A stretch of 64,000 nt of DNA from Muraenolepis orangiensis (taxonomy: Eukaryota; Chordata; Actinopteri; Gadiformes; Muraenolepididae). The stretch covers positions 10,105,926 through 10,169,925 of the forward strand of contig CM051005.1 of NCBI GenBank assembly GCA_027704905.1, written 5' to 3'. Below are positions 46,674-61,106 of the stretch, in pieces (positions within the stretch are counted from its first letter, which is position 1; each line of letters starts with the position of its first letter). Under the pieces are notes generated by a model that searched no databases, was not told where the DNA came from, and saw only the letters and a program-made list of their open reading frames with translations. The translations under genes and the position numbers were made by a program.

Positions 46674-46864
46674 GGGGGATATATTAGCTGGTGGTAATGC
46701 ACTCACCATAAACCACTGACTAATAGACGCCATAAAAGTTAAACCATAAATATTTATATATATATATATATTCCACCTGGGCTGCAGAATATGAAATGAA
46801 GCATCGCTGAACACAGAGTGCACTCACACTGACTTGCCCGCGACTGCACGGGAAATCAGATGAG

Positions 46865-46865
<1 letters not shown>

Positions 46866-46926
<61 letters not shown>

Positions 46927-46938
46927 CACACACACAGA
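46866..46938. repeat. (AC)n microsatellite
   Basis: AC run with one AT interruption. Confidence 0.95.
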
Positions 46939-46994
46939 GGCACGACATGGCGGCGCGAGGTGCCCATTTAAAAGTGTTGTTTTCTGCTGCGTGT

Positions 46995-46995
46995 G

Positions 46996-47030
<35 letters not shown>

Positions 47031-47083
47031 AATGTGTGTGTGTTATAATGTGTGTGTGTGTATGGGGGGGGGGGGGGGGGGGG
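46995..47083. repeat. (GT)n with poly-G
   Basis: GT runs separated by TATAATG, then about 18 G. Confidence 0.9.
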
Positions 47084-47660
47084 AAGGGTCTGAACACCTC
47101 CTGAGGGCATTATGAAAACTACACTATACACCACTATACTATAACGATACTGTACACAATAATAAGAACATCAAAAATGACAATGAAGTGTCTGATGGAT
47201 GATCTGTCCATGTGCAAAAAGCATTTAAAAAGAGTGACGAGAGACGGGCATTAGCCACCTCCATTTGAATGAGTTCTTCTGGGTTTATTCTTTTTTATTT
47301 CAATTTCATTTCCCCCTCCTCGGCGATTCCGCCGGCCGAAGACGCAGAATCTAATTAGAGCATAACCATCATTACAAATGATTGCGTATGACTTAATTGC
47401 CGAGGCTATCGCTGCGATCTATATTAGTCTTCGCAACTCTGCAAACCTAGCAGAGGATGGAGAGGAGGAATTAAACTCCATCCCATCCTGCTGCTCGGGA
47501 AATCAAACCACCCCCGTTTTACCCAGAATGCACCGCGCCGACGCCAAGCGTGGCCTCCATCCGAAGTGGTGGGGTGGGCTAATAATATCCTGAAGGGAAG
47601 GCAAGGAAGGCAGACCAAACGCCCGTCGTTGGCTGATGTCCAATTTAAAAAAGACACACA
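47084..47660. other. Stretch without recognised gene
   Basis: Unique-looking sequence with no supported feature. Confidence 0.45.
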
Positions 47661-47714
47661 TCATCAACATCATCACACACACACACACACATCTAAATCT
47701 AAACATACATGTAC

Positions 47715-47855
47715 ACACACACACAGTGAAATGTGTTTCTCTGCATTTAACCCATCCCATTAGTAGCAGTGGGCAGCTATTGTATTTATAGGGGCGCAGT
47801 GCAGGGGTCTGGTGGTGCCTTGCTCAAGGGAACCTTGGGCAGTGCCCAGGTGTTT
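47715..47855 (+). repeat. Fish SINE (second type)
   Basis: AGTGAAATGTGTTTCTCTGC, ATTTAACCCATC, AGCAGTGGGCAGC and GGTGCCTTGCTCAAGGG occur in this order, a repeat common in teleosts. It is followed by a poly-G run (47857-47878). Confidence 0.75.
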
Positions 47856-47878
47856 GGGGGGGGGGGGGGGGGGGGGGG

Positions 47879-48553
<675 letters not shown>

Positions 48554-48686
48554 TCCCCCGCTAACCACAACACACTCCTATTAGAGGTAGATGCGTTTAT
48601 TCCTCCATGGTTAACAGAAAGGAGAGTCCAAAAATAAAACACACGACACATTTACCACACGATGCTTTCATCCCAGAGTGTCTTAC

Positions 48687-50713
<2,027 letters not shown>

Positions 50714-50882
50714 GAGTGTAGCCAGGCCATCTTGGGTTTGAGAGGGCAGAGTTGTCTCAGGTTCGGGGGAGGAAACTATTTCTGCCAACCTGAATACTCT
50801 GCACTGTCGCAATGAAGTTGTTTGCTTTACTCTTCACACTCACGTCTCCTCCTCTCCCCCCCTTGTATCCCTCCCTCACCCC

Positions 50883-50886
<4 letters not shown>

Positions 50887-50971
<85 letters not shown>
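50887..50971. repeat. (CT)n microsatellite
   Basis: CT run of about 85 bp, directly followed by the next minisatellite. Confidence 0.95.
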
Positions 50972-51405
50972 GGACGGGCCTACAGAGAATAGGACGGGCC
51001 TACAGAGAATAGGACGGGCCTGCAGAGAATAGGACGAGCCTGCAGAGAATAGGACGAACTACAGAGAATAGGACAAACTACAGAGAATAGGACGGGCCTA
51101 CAGAGAATAGGATGAACTACAGAGAATAGGACAAACTACAGAGAATAGGACGGACCTACAGAGAATAGGACGGGCCTACAGAGAATAGGATGAACTACAG
51201 AGAATAGGACAAACTACAGAGAATAGGACGGACCTACAGAGAATAGGACGAACTACAGAGAATAGGACGGGCCTACAGAGAATGGGACAAACTACAGAGA
51301 ATAGGACGGGCCTACAGAGAATAGGACAAACTACAGAGAATAGGATGGGCCTACAGAGAATAGGACGAACTACAGAGAATAGGACGAACTACAGAGAAAA
51401 GGACG
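50971..51405. repeat. 19/20-bp ACAGAGAATAGGACG minisatellite
   Basis: About 22 units mix two variants: AGGACGGGCCTACAGAGAAT (20 bp) and AGGACGAACTACAGAGAAT (19 bp). Confidence 0.95.
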
Positions 51406-52128
<723 letters not shown>

Positions 52129-52236
52129 TGTCACTAGCAAATAGTTGGGTCACAACCAGCACTACCAGCTTCAATTATATTGTCTTTACACCTCTGACTC
52201 ACACAACACTATCCTACACACACAGTGGCACAAAGG

Positions 52237-52237
52237 T

Positions 52238-52303
<66 letters not shown>
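52237..52303. repeat. (AC)n microsatellite
   Basis: AC run. Confidence 0.95.
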
Positions 52304-52306
<3 letters not shown>

Positions 52307-52378
52307 TGTAGTGTCACGTCTTGAATACCTCCCTGGCACCGCTCAGCTGGATGCCACCTATACTCTCTCTCTGCTGCT

Positions 52379-52512
52379 CCTCTCTCCTCTCCTCTCCTCT
52401 CCTCTCCTCTCCTCTCCTCTCCTCTCCTCTCCTCTCCTCTCCTCTCCTCTCCTCTCCTCTCTCCTGTCTCCTCTCCTCTCTCCTGTCTCCCTCTCCTCTC
52501 TCCTCTCCTCTC
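52379..52512. repeat. (CTCCT)n pentanucleotide repeat
   Basis: About 16 perfect TCTCC units, then degenerate units. Confidence 0.95.
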
Positions 52513-53263
52513 GCTCTGCTGGCCGCCGGGGAGCAGGATGAACAAACAGACGTTGAACAGACGTTTCCGGCTCAAAAAGCACATCACAGCTTTAAGGAAA
52601 ATACAAGGCAAAACTGGCAAAAAAAAACTAAGTAGTCATGATCATGCAACACAGGTTTGTATCTGTCTTTAATATCTGTCTTTTCTCTACCCTCTCTTTC
52701 AATAAATACTTTTTTACGTTGGAACTTTAAATTGAATTAATGTTGGAAAGCTGCTGCTCTGGAGTGTCGGGAGGCTTGGCCACAAGCAGCTGTTCCTGCT
52801 CACACCAGAGGAGCTACACCTTGTTAAAGTTCTCCCGTGCCACCAGCGGGATGCCGGGTATGTTTGAAGAACCCAAGGACATTACAGCCTGCCAGCCTGC
52901 AAACCAGCCTGCCCATGGAGAAGCAGACAGCGGATTCTAAAGTACTCTCCAGAGCCTTATCAAACAGGCTGGAAGGGACTTTGGAGATGGTCGTACACCA
53001 AGACCAACCAATTCCTGATCATGGACAACATTGTCTTTATGCGGGATGCAATGGATGTTTGTCGGGCAAATTACGTTGGAACTTTAATTTCGGACTCATG
53101 AAGTCAATGTTGGTGTTGTGTCACTGGATCAAGAAAATGTTTTATTTTTTTAATTTTTAATTTTTTTAAATGACTGAATCCCTCCAAGTAGTGAGGTGAG
53201 CAGGATCTTGTGTCATTGTGTTTTTGTTCAATAAATGGATTTTGAAAGCCAAACCTCTCTCCC
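52513..53263. other. Stretch without recognised gene
   Basis: TTACGTTGGAACTTTAA occurs twice (about 52714 and 53060), suggesting an old internal duplication. No exon is supported. Confidence 0.4.
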
Positions 53264-53366
53264 GCCTCTCCTCTCCTCTCCTCTCCTCTCCTCTCCTCTC
53301 CTCTCCTCTCCTCTCCTCTCCTCTCCTCTCCTCTCCTCTCCTCTCCTCTCCTCTCCTCTCCTCTAT
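53264..53366. repeat. (CTCCT)n pentanucleotide repeat
   Basis: About 20 TCTCC units, the same motif as at 52379. Confidence 0.95.
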
Positions 53367-53523
53367 TCTCTCCTTTCTTGTCTCTCCGCTCCTCTCTCCC
53401 CTCCTCTCCTCTACTTCTTGTCTCCTCTCCTCTCTCCACCCTCTCTCATCTCTCTTAAATTGTGTTTCTCGCTTTCACTTTATCTACCTCTATTCATACA
53501 TGCATGCACTCATACAGAGAGGA

Positions 53524-53642
<119 letters not shown>

Positions 53643-53839
53643 TTAACGGTATTCATTCATACATAACGATATAAACAGGTAGTAAGTCGGACACTGACAA
53701 TATTCATTAATACAAAACGATATAGACAGGTAGTTAGAATGTTGGTCGACACGGACAATACACAAACAACCACAGGACGACAACAATGCTCTCTCTCTCT
53801 ATCTCTCTCTACTCTTAACATGCTGCACAGACTCCTAAC

Positions 53840-53954
<115 letters not shown>

Positions 53955-54119
53955 GGCTTCATCCCACCGCAGGTGTTATTGGTAGGTGGGTCTCGTAGCC
54001 ATTAAAAAGGAGCAGATGAATGTCGGAGGACAGGACTTGAGGAGTCTTCTTTAGGAGACCGCAGACCCCTCTTTGGTGCACCTAACTCAGATGTTAGCGG
54101 GAGGAAATATGATGAGGGA

Positions 54120-54230
54120 CAGGAGGAAGAGGAGGAGGAGGAGGAGGAGGAGGAGGAGATCATTGAAAATGATGGATTCTTCTGTGTCCGCGGCGGGGCC
54201 GGGTGGGAGGGGGGGGGGGGGGGGGGGGTG
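54120..54230. repeat. (AGG)n and poly-G tracts
   Basis: AGG repeat 54120-54158 and a G run at about 54207-54228. Confidence 0.9.
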
Positions 54231-54420
54231 GAGTACACAGATCGCCAAGCGTTTATCGGCAGTTTGGTGGCGGCCTTGCCAACCTCGGGAAGAAGAAGAA
54301 AAAAACAATCTTTTTTTATGACCAGCTTTGATTTGGAATGTCTGACCACAATAAAAAGCATTGAATCACAACAGCCTTGGGCTTTAAACACCAAGGGGGG
54401 TAAACAACTTTACCCCCTGG

Positions 54421-54645
54421 TGTTTAACTTCCGGTTCCCAAGCCACCAGTCCTAACAGACTGAGCTACTGCCACCCCTCCAGGTGTCTCTGAGCAAGACA
54501 CCCTAAACACTAACTGCTCCCGACCAGCTGGCTGTCTCCTTGCACGGCTGACCCCGCCGTCAGGTGGATGAATGGGTGAATGTGAGACAATAATTGTAAA
54601 GCGATTTGGGTAAAAGTGCTGTATAAATGCAGTCCATTTATCATT
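54421..54645 (+). repeat. tRNA-derived SINE with head in opposite orientation
   Basis: 54430-54478 reads as an antisense tRNA-like head (AGCCACCAGTCCTAACAGAC, TGAGCTACTGCC). From 54480 the sense SINE body and tail follow (GAGCAAGACACCCTAAAC, AGTGCTGTATAAATGCAGTC). Confidence 0.75.
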
Positions 54646-54940
54646 GACCAATGTGTAGCCTTGGCAAGTGTCAACGCTATAGGTACATTTTACACGTGAC
54701 CACGGCAGGGTAAACTTATCTTTTGTAGCGTTGGAGTGCGAGTTCGAACCTTTTGTACGTACGACGGCCAGCCTCAGTTCAATCACACGTGGTGTGTGTG
54801 TGTGTGTGTAGTTTGTGATGTCACAAATCAGTACCGTGAAGGACCGAGCGCAGGCAGTTTGAACCTAAAAAAAAGATACACACAACATAGAAAGATAACG
54901 GTAACTAAAGACAAAAAAAAGAACAAAGTCTAAATAATAA

Positions 54941-54941
54941 A

Positions 54942-55025
<84 letters not shown>
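54941..55025. repeat. (ATG)n trinucleotide repeat
   Basis: About 28 GAT units. Confidence 0.95.
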
Positions 55026-55507
55026 GCTGAACGAGGCTGAACATAAAGCAAACCAGCAGAAAACCAGGAGCGGAAATTCATAACGTAACCTCCCCACAAA
55101 ATGAGGGAGACTTTATACACTAAATGGGCTAAACCAAATGACACACAAGGGGGGAGAACCACAAACAACAAATCCATCAAAGACAACACCACCAAACCAC
55201 CAAGTCTTTCCATCCCCCACCCACCCCCCCTCCCATGGGCCAAATCTAACAGCCTGTGATGACATCAGGCTGCAATGCTGCGTGTGTGTGTGCGCGCCTG
55301 TGTACTGTGTATGTGTGGGTATACCGGAGACAGTGTGTATTCCAGCTATGTATGTGCACGTCCTTCTTGTCTATTATACTCCTGTCAAAATCTCCTTTCC
55401 GTCCACTACTCACATTCCTATAGGAACTAACAACTAATCAGAGTGTGGGTGTTTGTCATTAAAGTGGGCGTGGTCACACACACACATGGTTCAAAAAGGC
55501 CACTCAC
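55026..55507. other. Probable intron without recognised feature
   Basis: Lies downstream (minus strand) of the cadherin exon. No further exon is seen. Confidence 0.45.
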
Positions 55508-55673
55508 TGCGTGAAGCGCGGTGGGTTGTCGTTGACGTCAGTCAGCCGCACCGTGACGGTGGTGGTCCCGGACAGACCCCCCAGGTGGCCCCCCATGTCC
55601 TTGGCCTGCAGGACCACCAGGAACTGGTCCTGGGACTCACGGTCCAGGTCGGGTACCGCCGTACACAGGGTCC
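55508..55673 (-). CDS. cdh24: Type II classical cadherin exon (end of ectodomain 2)
   Basis: On the minus strand the acceptor CCATACCAG (55674-55682) precedes a 166-nt exon ending at a consensus donor (GCA then GTGAGT). The 56-residue frame reads TLCTAVPDLDRESQDQF, VVLQAKDMGGHLGGLSGTTT and VTVRLTDVNDNPPRF. DRE and DVNDNPP are calcium-binding motifs of cadherin repeats. QAKDMGGHLGGLSGTTTVT is diagnostic for ectodomain 2 of type II cadherins, which are membrane adhesion proteins. There are no stops or frameshifts, so this exon looks functional. The assignment to cdh24 rests on neighbouring psmb5-like sequence, as in human 14q11.2; cdh22 or another type II paralogue is possible. No other ectodomain exon was found nearby. 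Confidence 0.85.
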
Positions 55674-55799
55674 CTGGTATGGAAATACACACAATATAGT
55701 TCTTTATATTTTAGTATTTATTATAATTACCATCATTTTTATTATTATAATCATTTACACAGGGTCCCTGGTATTAAAACACACACACTATACTATATC

Positions 55800-55960
<161 letters not shown>

Positions 55961-56189
55961 ATACTATATATACACATTTACACAGGGTCCCTGGAGGACA
56001 TAATATATACATACACACACACACCTTCAACACAAACACACTCACAAACAAACAGACACATCCCACATACACACCACACACCTCCCACACACACACACAA
56101 AGACACACACATCTCCCACACACACAAACACACACACATACACAAAGACATACACACATACTCACACCCCTCCCACACACAGGTTCGAT

Positions 56190-56400
56190 TGAGTTCGATG
56201 TCTCGCAGCCTCCCCCTCCTCCAGCCTCCCCCTCCTCCTCCAGCCTCCCCCTCCTCCAGCCTCCCCCTCCTCCTCCAGCCTCCCCCTCCTCCTCCAGCCT
56301 CCCCCTCCTCCAGCCTCCCCCTCCTCCTCCAGCCTCCCTCTCCTCCAGCCTCCCCCTCCTCCTCCAGCCTCCCCCTCCTCCAGCCTCCCCCTCCTCCAGA
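56190..56400. repeat. CCTCCTCCAGCCTCCCC minisatellite
   Basis: About a dozen units of 15 or 18 bp, differing by a CTC triplet. Confidence 0.93.
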
Positions 56401-56471
56401 CGACCAGGCGGTAAACAGAGGACCTGGAGTAGTTGTGCTAGTGCGCAGTGGTGCTAGCGGGTGTGTGTGTT

Positions 56472-56485
56472 AGAGAGAGAGAGAG

Positions 56486-56548
<63 letters not shown>
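56472..56548. repeat. (GA)n microsatellite
   Basis: GA run with one GC interruption. Confidence 0.95.
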
Positions 56549-56551
<3 letters not shown>

Positions 56552-56609
56552 GCAGCTCCCGCTGAGACACACCACAATAAGATCACTCGTATCATGTATA
56601 ATTATACAC

Positions 56610-56800
56610 ACTTAGACACACACTTAGACACACACACATATATACAAACATGCAGACTGACACCCAGGAACACACACAGACATGCAAACACACACACACA
56701 CACACACCCCACTCACATACAGACACCCACGAACACACACACACACACACACATACATACACACAAACACGCAGACAGACACCAACGATGACACACACAC
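56610..56800. repeat. CA-rich repeat
   Basis: CACACAC interspersed with GACACCCA(G/C)GAACACAC and TTAGACACACAC units. Confidence 0.85.
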
Positions 56801-56959
56801 ACTTGATTTATCAGTCGCTGGCTTGATGATAATGGCGTCATTCTGCTGCCTGTGATTGGTTGCAGCACATCAGCACAGCGTGAGGGGGCGGGGCCTGGCT
56901 GTCTGGGTAACTCAAGGAATCACCAGTCATTCGGCCGGTTGTGCATGCTGCTAAGAGGA

Positions 56960-57317
56960 CGTGTCTAACGGTAACGCTAAGGGATGCGGCTCAGGCTATT
57001 GCTTAGAGATAGGGCTAATGCTAGGGATATGTCAAACTCTAATGCTGAGAGATAGGGCTAATGATAATGCTAAGCGATATGTCTCATGCTAAAGCTGAGG
57101 GATGGGACTAATGGTATCGCGAAGGGATAGGTTGAACGTAAATGCTTAGGGACAGTGCTAACGCTGATGCTAATATGGCTAAGGATAAGGTGTAGAGAAA
57201 ATGCCAAGGGATATGTCAAAAACTAAGGGATATGACTAATGCTAATGCTAAGGGATGTGTATAATACTAAGGGATATGCACACTTCTAATGCTAAGGTAT
57301 ATGTTTAATTCTAAGGA
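56960..57317. repeat. GCTAAGGGATATGTCTAAT minisatellite
   Basis: About 15 degenerate units of 18-30 bp around CTAAGGGATATG and CTAATGCTAA. The array resumes for one or two units after the LINE, at about 58141-58185. Confidence 0.85.
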
Positions 57318-58140
57318 TACAAGATTTGTATTGGCCACAAGTACATAGGAATGCTTACTCCCCATTCCCTACCGCAGTATAAATCTCAAAAACAACACCA
57401 TAAAACTGATTTATACAATAAAATAAATTTTCAAAGTTACTTAAATAATGATTTTTTTGTTTTTTCTTTCAAAAGCATTTAAAGTGCCAGTAGTGCAGCA
57501 GCATCATGAATACAGTGCAGTACAGTGCAGTAACTGTGATGAGTCCAGAAAGTCCAGCAATGTATGTAAGTGTAATGTTAATGACATGTTATGAAAGTGA
57601 AAGTGGCAGCACTCCTAGCAGTTCAGTAGGCGCACTGCGTGTGGGTAAAAACTATCCTTAACCCTGGTAGTACTTGTGCTGATGCTGCGCAACCGGCGAC
57701 CAGACGGTAGGGTGGGAGAAGAGATGGTGCCCAGGGTGGTTGCAGTCCTTTACGATGGACATGGCCTTCTTCCGACATCTGGTCCTAAATATCTCCTCAA
57801 TGCATGGAAGTGCACACCCGATGATCTTCTCTGCCGTCCTCACGACCCTCTGGATGGCTTTCTTGTCCCGTGCAGTGGTGTCGCCGTACCACACAGTGAC
57901 GCCACCCGTCAGGACGCTCTCTACGGTGCCACGGTAGTTCACTAGCCACCTCTGGCCTATCCCACTTTTTTCTGAGACACCGCAGAGCATAGAGGCGCTG
58001 GTGTGCCTTCTTCAGCATGACCTCCGTGTTGCGTACTTCCACCGGTGTCCCGTCCAGGCTGATGGTGGAGTGGGTGCCCCGGTGGCTCCTGAAGTCCACG
58101 ATGCGCTCCTTAGTGTTGCTGACATTCCATATCAGCAACA
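57312..58140 (-). pseudogene. LINE 3' part: RT C-terminus and 3' UTR
   Basis: Minus-strand, 5'-truncated LINE. The 3' UTR (57312-57650) contains GGAATGCTTACTCCCCATTC and AAGTGCCAGTAGTGCAGCAG. Upstream of it lies the RT C-terminus: YRGTVESVLTGGVTVWYGD (about 57890-57935), RVVRTAEKIIGCALPCIEEI (about 57790-57855) and KKAMSIVKDCNHPGHHLFSH. Further upstream, in shifted frames, are LDGTPVEVRNTEVMLKKAHQ and RLYALR. A frameshift lies near 57985. Family A-like. Confidence 0.85.
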
Positions 58141-58277
58141 CTATGCTGACGCCAAGGGATGAGACTCCCAGCGCTAATGGGGAATACATCTATTGCTCAG
58201 TCAATATGCTAAATAGTAAATATAGAAACTAAAGCGGGCGAGGCGTGACAAGCATATATCCTCAAGGATGAGGGGGT

Positions 58278-58383
<106 letters not shown>

Positions 58384-58740
58384 GCAGAGAACTCATCCAG
58401 TATATTAAACAAACCGCTAATGGCAATGCGTGTCACCATTAGCGCACACTGGGTGGAATTAGCCTCGTAGCCCTCAATTAGCATCTCGGAGATCACCACG
58501 GCTCTCTTTGGAAATTGTGCCGGGTGTCAAACAATCAATTACAATATAACTAATAGACAAATTATCAAAAATATCGGTTGTTTACGATCCTGGGCGATTA
58601 AAAAATTGAGTGACAGTGATGCTGATGCAAGGCACACACACACAGGCACACACACACAAACAGGCACACACACTAAAGCAATCTGCATAAACTACCTTAG
58701 TGGCCTCGTCTTGCAGAAAATGTACTGACATCGGGACCCA

Positions 58741-58742
58741 CC

Positions 58743-58780
<38 letters not shown>

Positions 58781-58815
58781 ACCCCCCCCCCCCCACCCAC
58801 CCCACCCACCCACAC
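58741..58815. repeat. Poly-C tract
   Basis: About 35 consecutive C residues, then C runs separated by single A. Confidence 0.95.
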
Positions 58816-58980
<165 letters not shown>

Positions 58981-59285
58981 CTCCCTCTTCTCCTCCTCCC
59001 TTTGCTACGCCGGCTACACCCTAATCAGCCATATCAGGCCCCTGCTCCTCACCTCTCCTCATCCCCTCCTCACCTCTCCTCCTCTCCTCTCCTCACTCCT
59101 CTCAACACCAGGCTCCTCACCCCAATCCCGCTTGCTTTACCCCTCTCTTCCTCACCTCCTCCCCTCACCCCTCTCTTCCTCACCTCCTCCCCTCACCCCT
59201 CTCCTGCTCACCTCATCACCCTAACTCCCTCCCCTCCATCCCTTCTGAACCATCCTCTCTTTACCCTCCCCTCTTTCATCTTATG
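58981..59285. repeat. CCTC-rich minisatellite
   Basis: CTCTTCCTCACCTCCTCCCC is repeated, with CTCCTCACC variants. Confidence 0.8.
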
Positions 59286-59288
59286 TCT

Positions 59289-59289
59289 G

Positions 59290-59363
<74 letters not shown>
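59289..59363. repeat. (GT)n microsatellite
   Basis: GT run with one GG interruption. Confidence 0.95.
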
Positions 59364-59364
<1 letters not shown>

Positions 59365-59441
59365 TATCTGTCTGTCAAAAAACCAACAAGTCTAAACGAC
59401 CCGCAGTGGACACCCACACACAATCTGCACCACAGAAACGA

Positions 59442-59574
<133 letters not shown>

Positions 59575-59731
59575 TGGATGACAATGTGACAGAGAATGAG
59601 CGATGCACACATAAGTAATGAAAGAGATAGATGGGGTGTTTGTAGAGAGTGAAAGTGAAAGAGAAAGAGAGAGGGAGAACTCTATTGCAACATTTTCAAT
59701 TGTACAATGATCTTATTAGTTCAGCTTATTA

Positions 59732-59766
59732 AGCTTGTACAAGATGTGCTATATCTTGTACAAGCT
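59732..59766. repeat. Perfect 14-bp-stem hairpin
   Basis: AGCTTGTACAAGAT (59732-59745) pairs exactly with ATCTTGTACAAGCT (59753-59766) across a 7-nt loop. Each arm itself contains the palindrome CTTGTACAAG. Confidence 0.95.
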
Positions 59767-59837
59767 CTCAATTTCCCTTATCCTATTCCACTTAAATACT
59801 TTGAGAGAGCACTGGAGATAAAGAGAGAATCTAATTG

Positions 59838-59838
<1 letters not shown>

Positions 59839-59893
<55 letters not shown>
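59839..59893. repeat. (GA)n microsatellite
   Basis: GA run. Confidence 0.95.
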
Positions 59894-59894
<1 letters not shown>

Positions 59895-60400
59895 AAATAA
59901 AAGAGGAGAGAGTGAAAGATCGTGGAATAATGGTGCAGATGGTGAAATCAGAACCAGACACGGTTCAGAGCCACGGTTAAAATATGGAAAACGCGTTCCG
60001 AATGAGAGCGGGTTTGAGAAGGGCAGAGACCCCGCGAGGACGCCACACGTCCACACCCTGTATCCTGTCTGTCTGGCTGTCTGTTCTCCAGCCGGTCCAA
60101 GGTCTGTTGTTCTTGTTCTTCTGGTTGTTGTTTAAGGGAGGGTCTTCTGCGGTGCAGACTAGACTCAAGGCCTGGATCCGAAACAGTCCTGTCACCCACA
60201 TTAGGCGAAGACTTTGACCTTGCAGCGACCCTGGTTTAGATTCCAGCATGTGGTCCTTTACTGCTGCTTCTGCATGTCATTTCCTCTCTGTCTCGCTCTC
60301 TCTCTCTCTACCCACTTTCCTTCCATCTACACTCACCTGTGCATAAAGGCAAAAAGGCCCATTTTTTATATATATATATAAAAGTAAGCGATGCATTTTT
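59894..60400. other. Stretch without recognised gene
   Basis: Unique-looking sequence with a short CT run (60293-60310) and a TA run (60367-60380). Confidence 0.45.
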
Positions 60401-60407
60401 TCCTCTA

Positions 60408-60645
60408 TATTCAAGATTCAAGATGTTTTTATTTGCCATATGCAACAAATACAATGGAATGCTTACTCCCCATTCCCTCCCGCAGTATGAATTCCCTACA
60501 ATTGAACACTATACTATGTACCATACTTAAAGTATACAGCACTATACTAAAACAATACTGTACACAATAAAAATTACTGTGTTTAATTGTGCAAAAAGCA
60601 GCAGCATCATGAATAGGCTACAGTGCAGTGCAGTGCCACCAGATC
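60408..60645 (-). mobile_element. LINE 3' end fragment
   Basis: TTCAAGATTCAAGATGTTTT, TGGAATGCTTACTCCCCATT and AGCAGCATCATGAATA match the 3' UTR of the LINE at 57312. Confidence 0.8.
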
Positions 60646-60691
60646 CGGTGGTCTTACCACACTCAGAGCCCGGGCCTCAAAACCAAAACAT

Positions 60692-60755
60692 GTATTTTAG
60701 ACTGCAACGTGGGCTAGTATGTTGCTAGCAGGTTCGCTAATTGCCTGCGTCCCAG
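60692..60755 (-). mobile_element. Inverted copy of the LINE family B 5' segment
   Basis: Reverse complement of 36865-36927, differing by one substitution and one inserted base. Here it points opposite to the LINE that follows. Confidence 0.85.
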
Positions 60756-61106
60756 CATGCTGTAAGTGCATAAGTCCTGGCTAAGACATCTATCTATGTT
60801 TTCTGACATAATTGAGGCGCCTAACCCGGTAGGGTGAAGACCGTCTCACATCAGCATGCCAGGGCGGTCCCACATGGAGGACCAGTTATCTTCAAAACCT
60901 AAGGCCTGCTCTTAACTATTACGTGCCAGCCAACGATTCAGGAAAATTGTCTACTGAGTAGACTAGACTGAGTCTAACGCTCATCATTACTCCTGGTAGG
61001 TAGAGGGCCAGAGAGAATTAATCGATGCCGACACAGTATAACTATGTTACTTTAAGTGACTTCTGATTGTCTCATCCTAGTATCGTTGGTGCCGACATAA
61101 ATTACA

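Noticed and set aside
57676..57945. Plus-strand ORFs at 57676-57945
   Set aside because: Antisense shadows of the LINE RT C-terminus.
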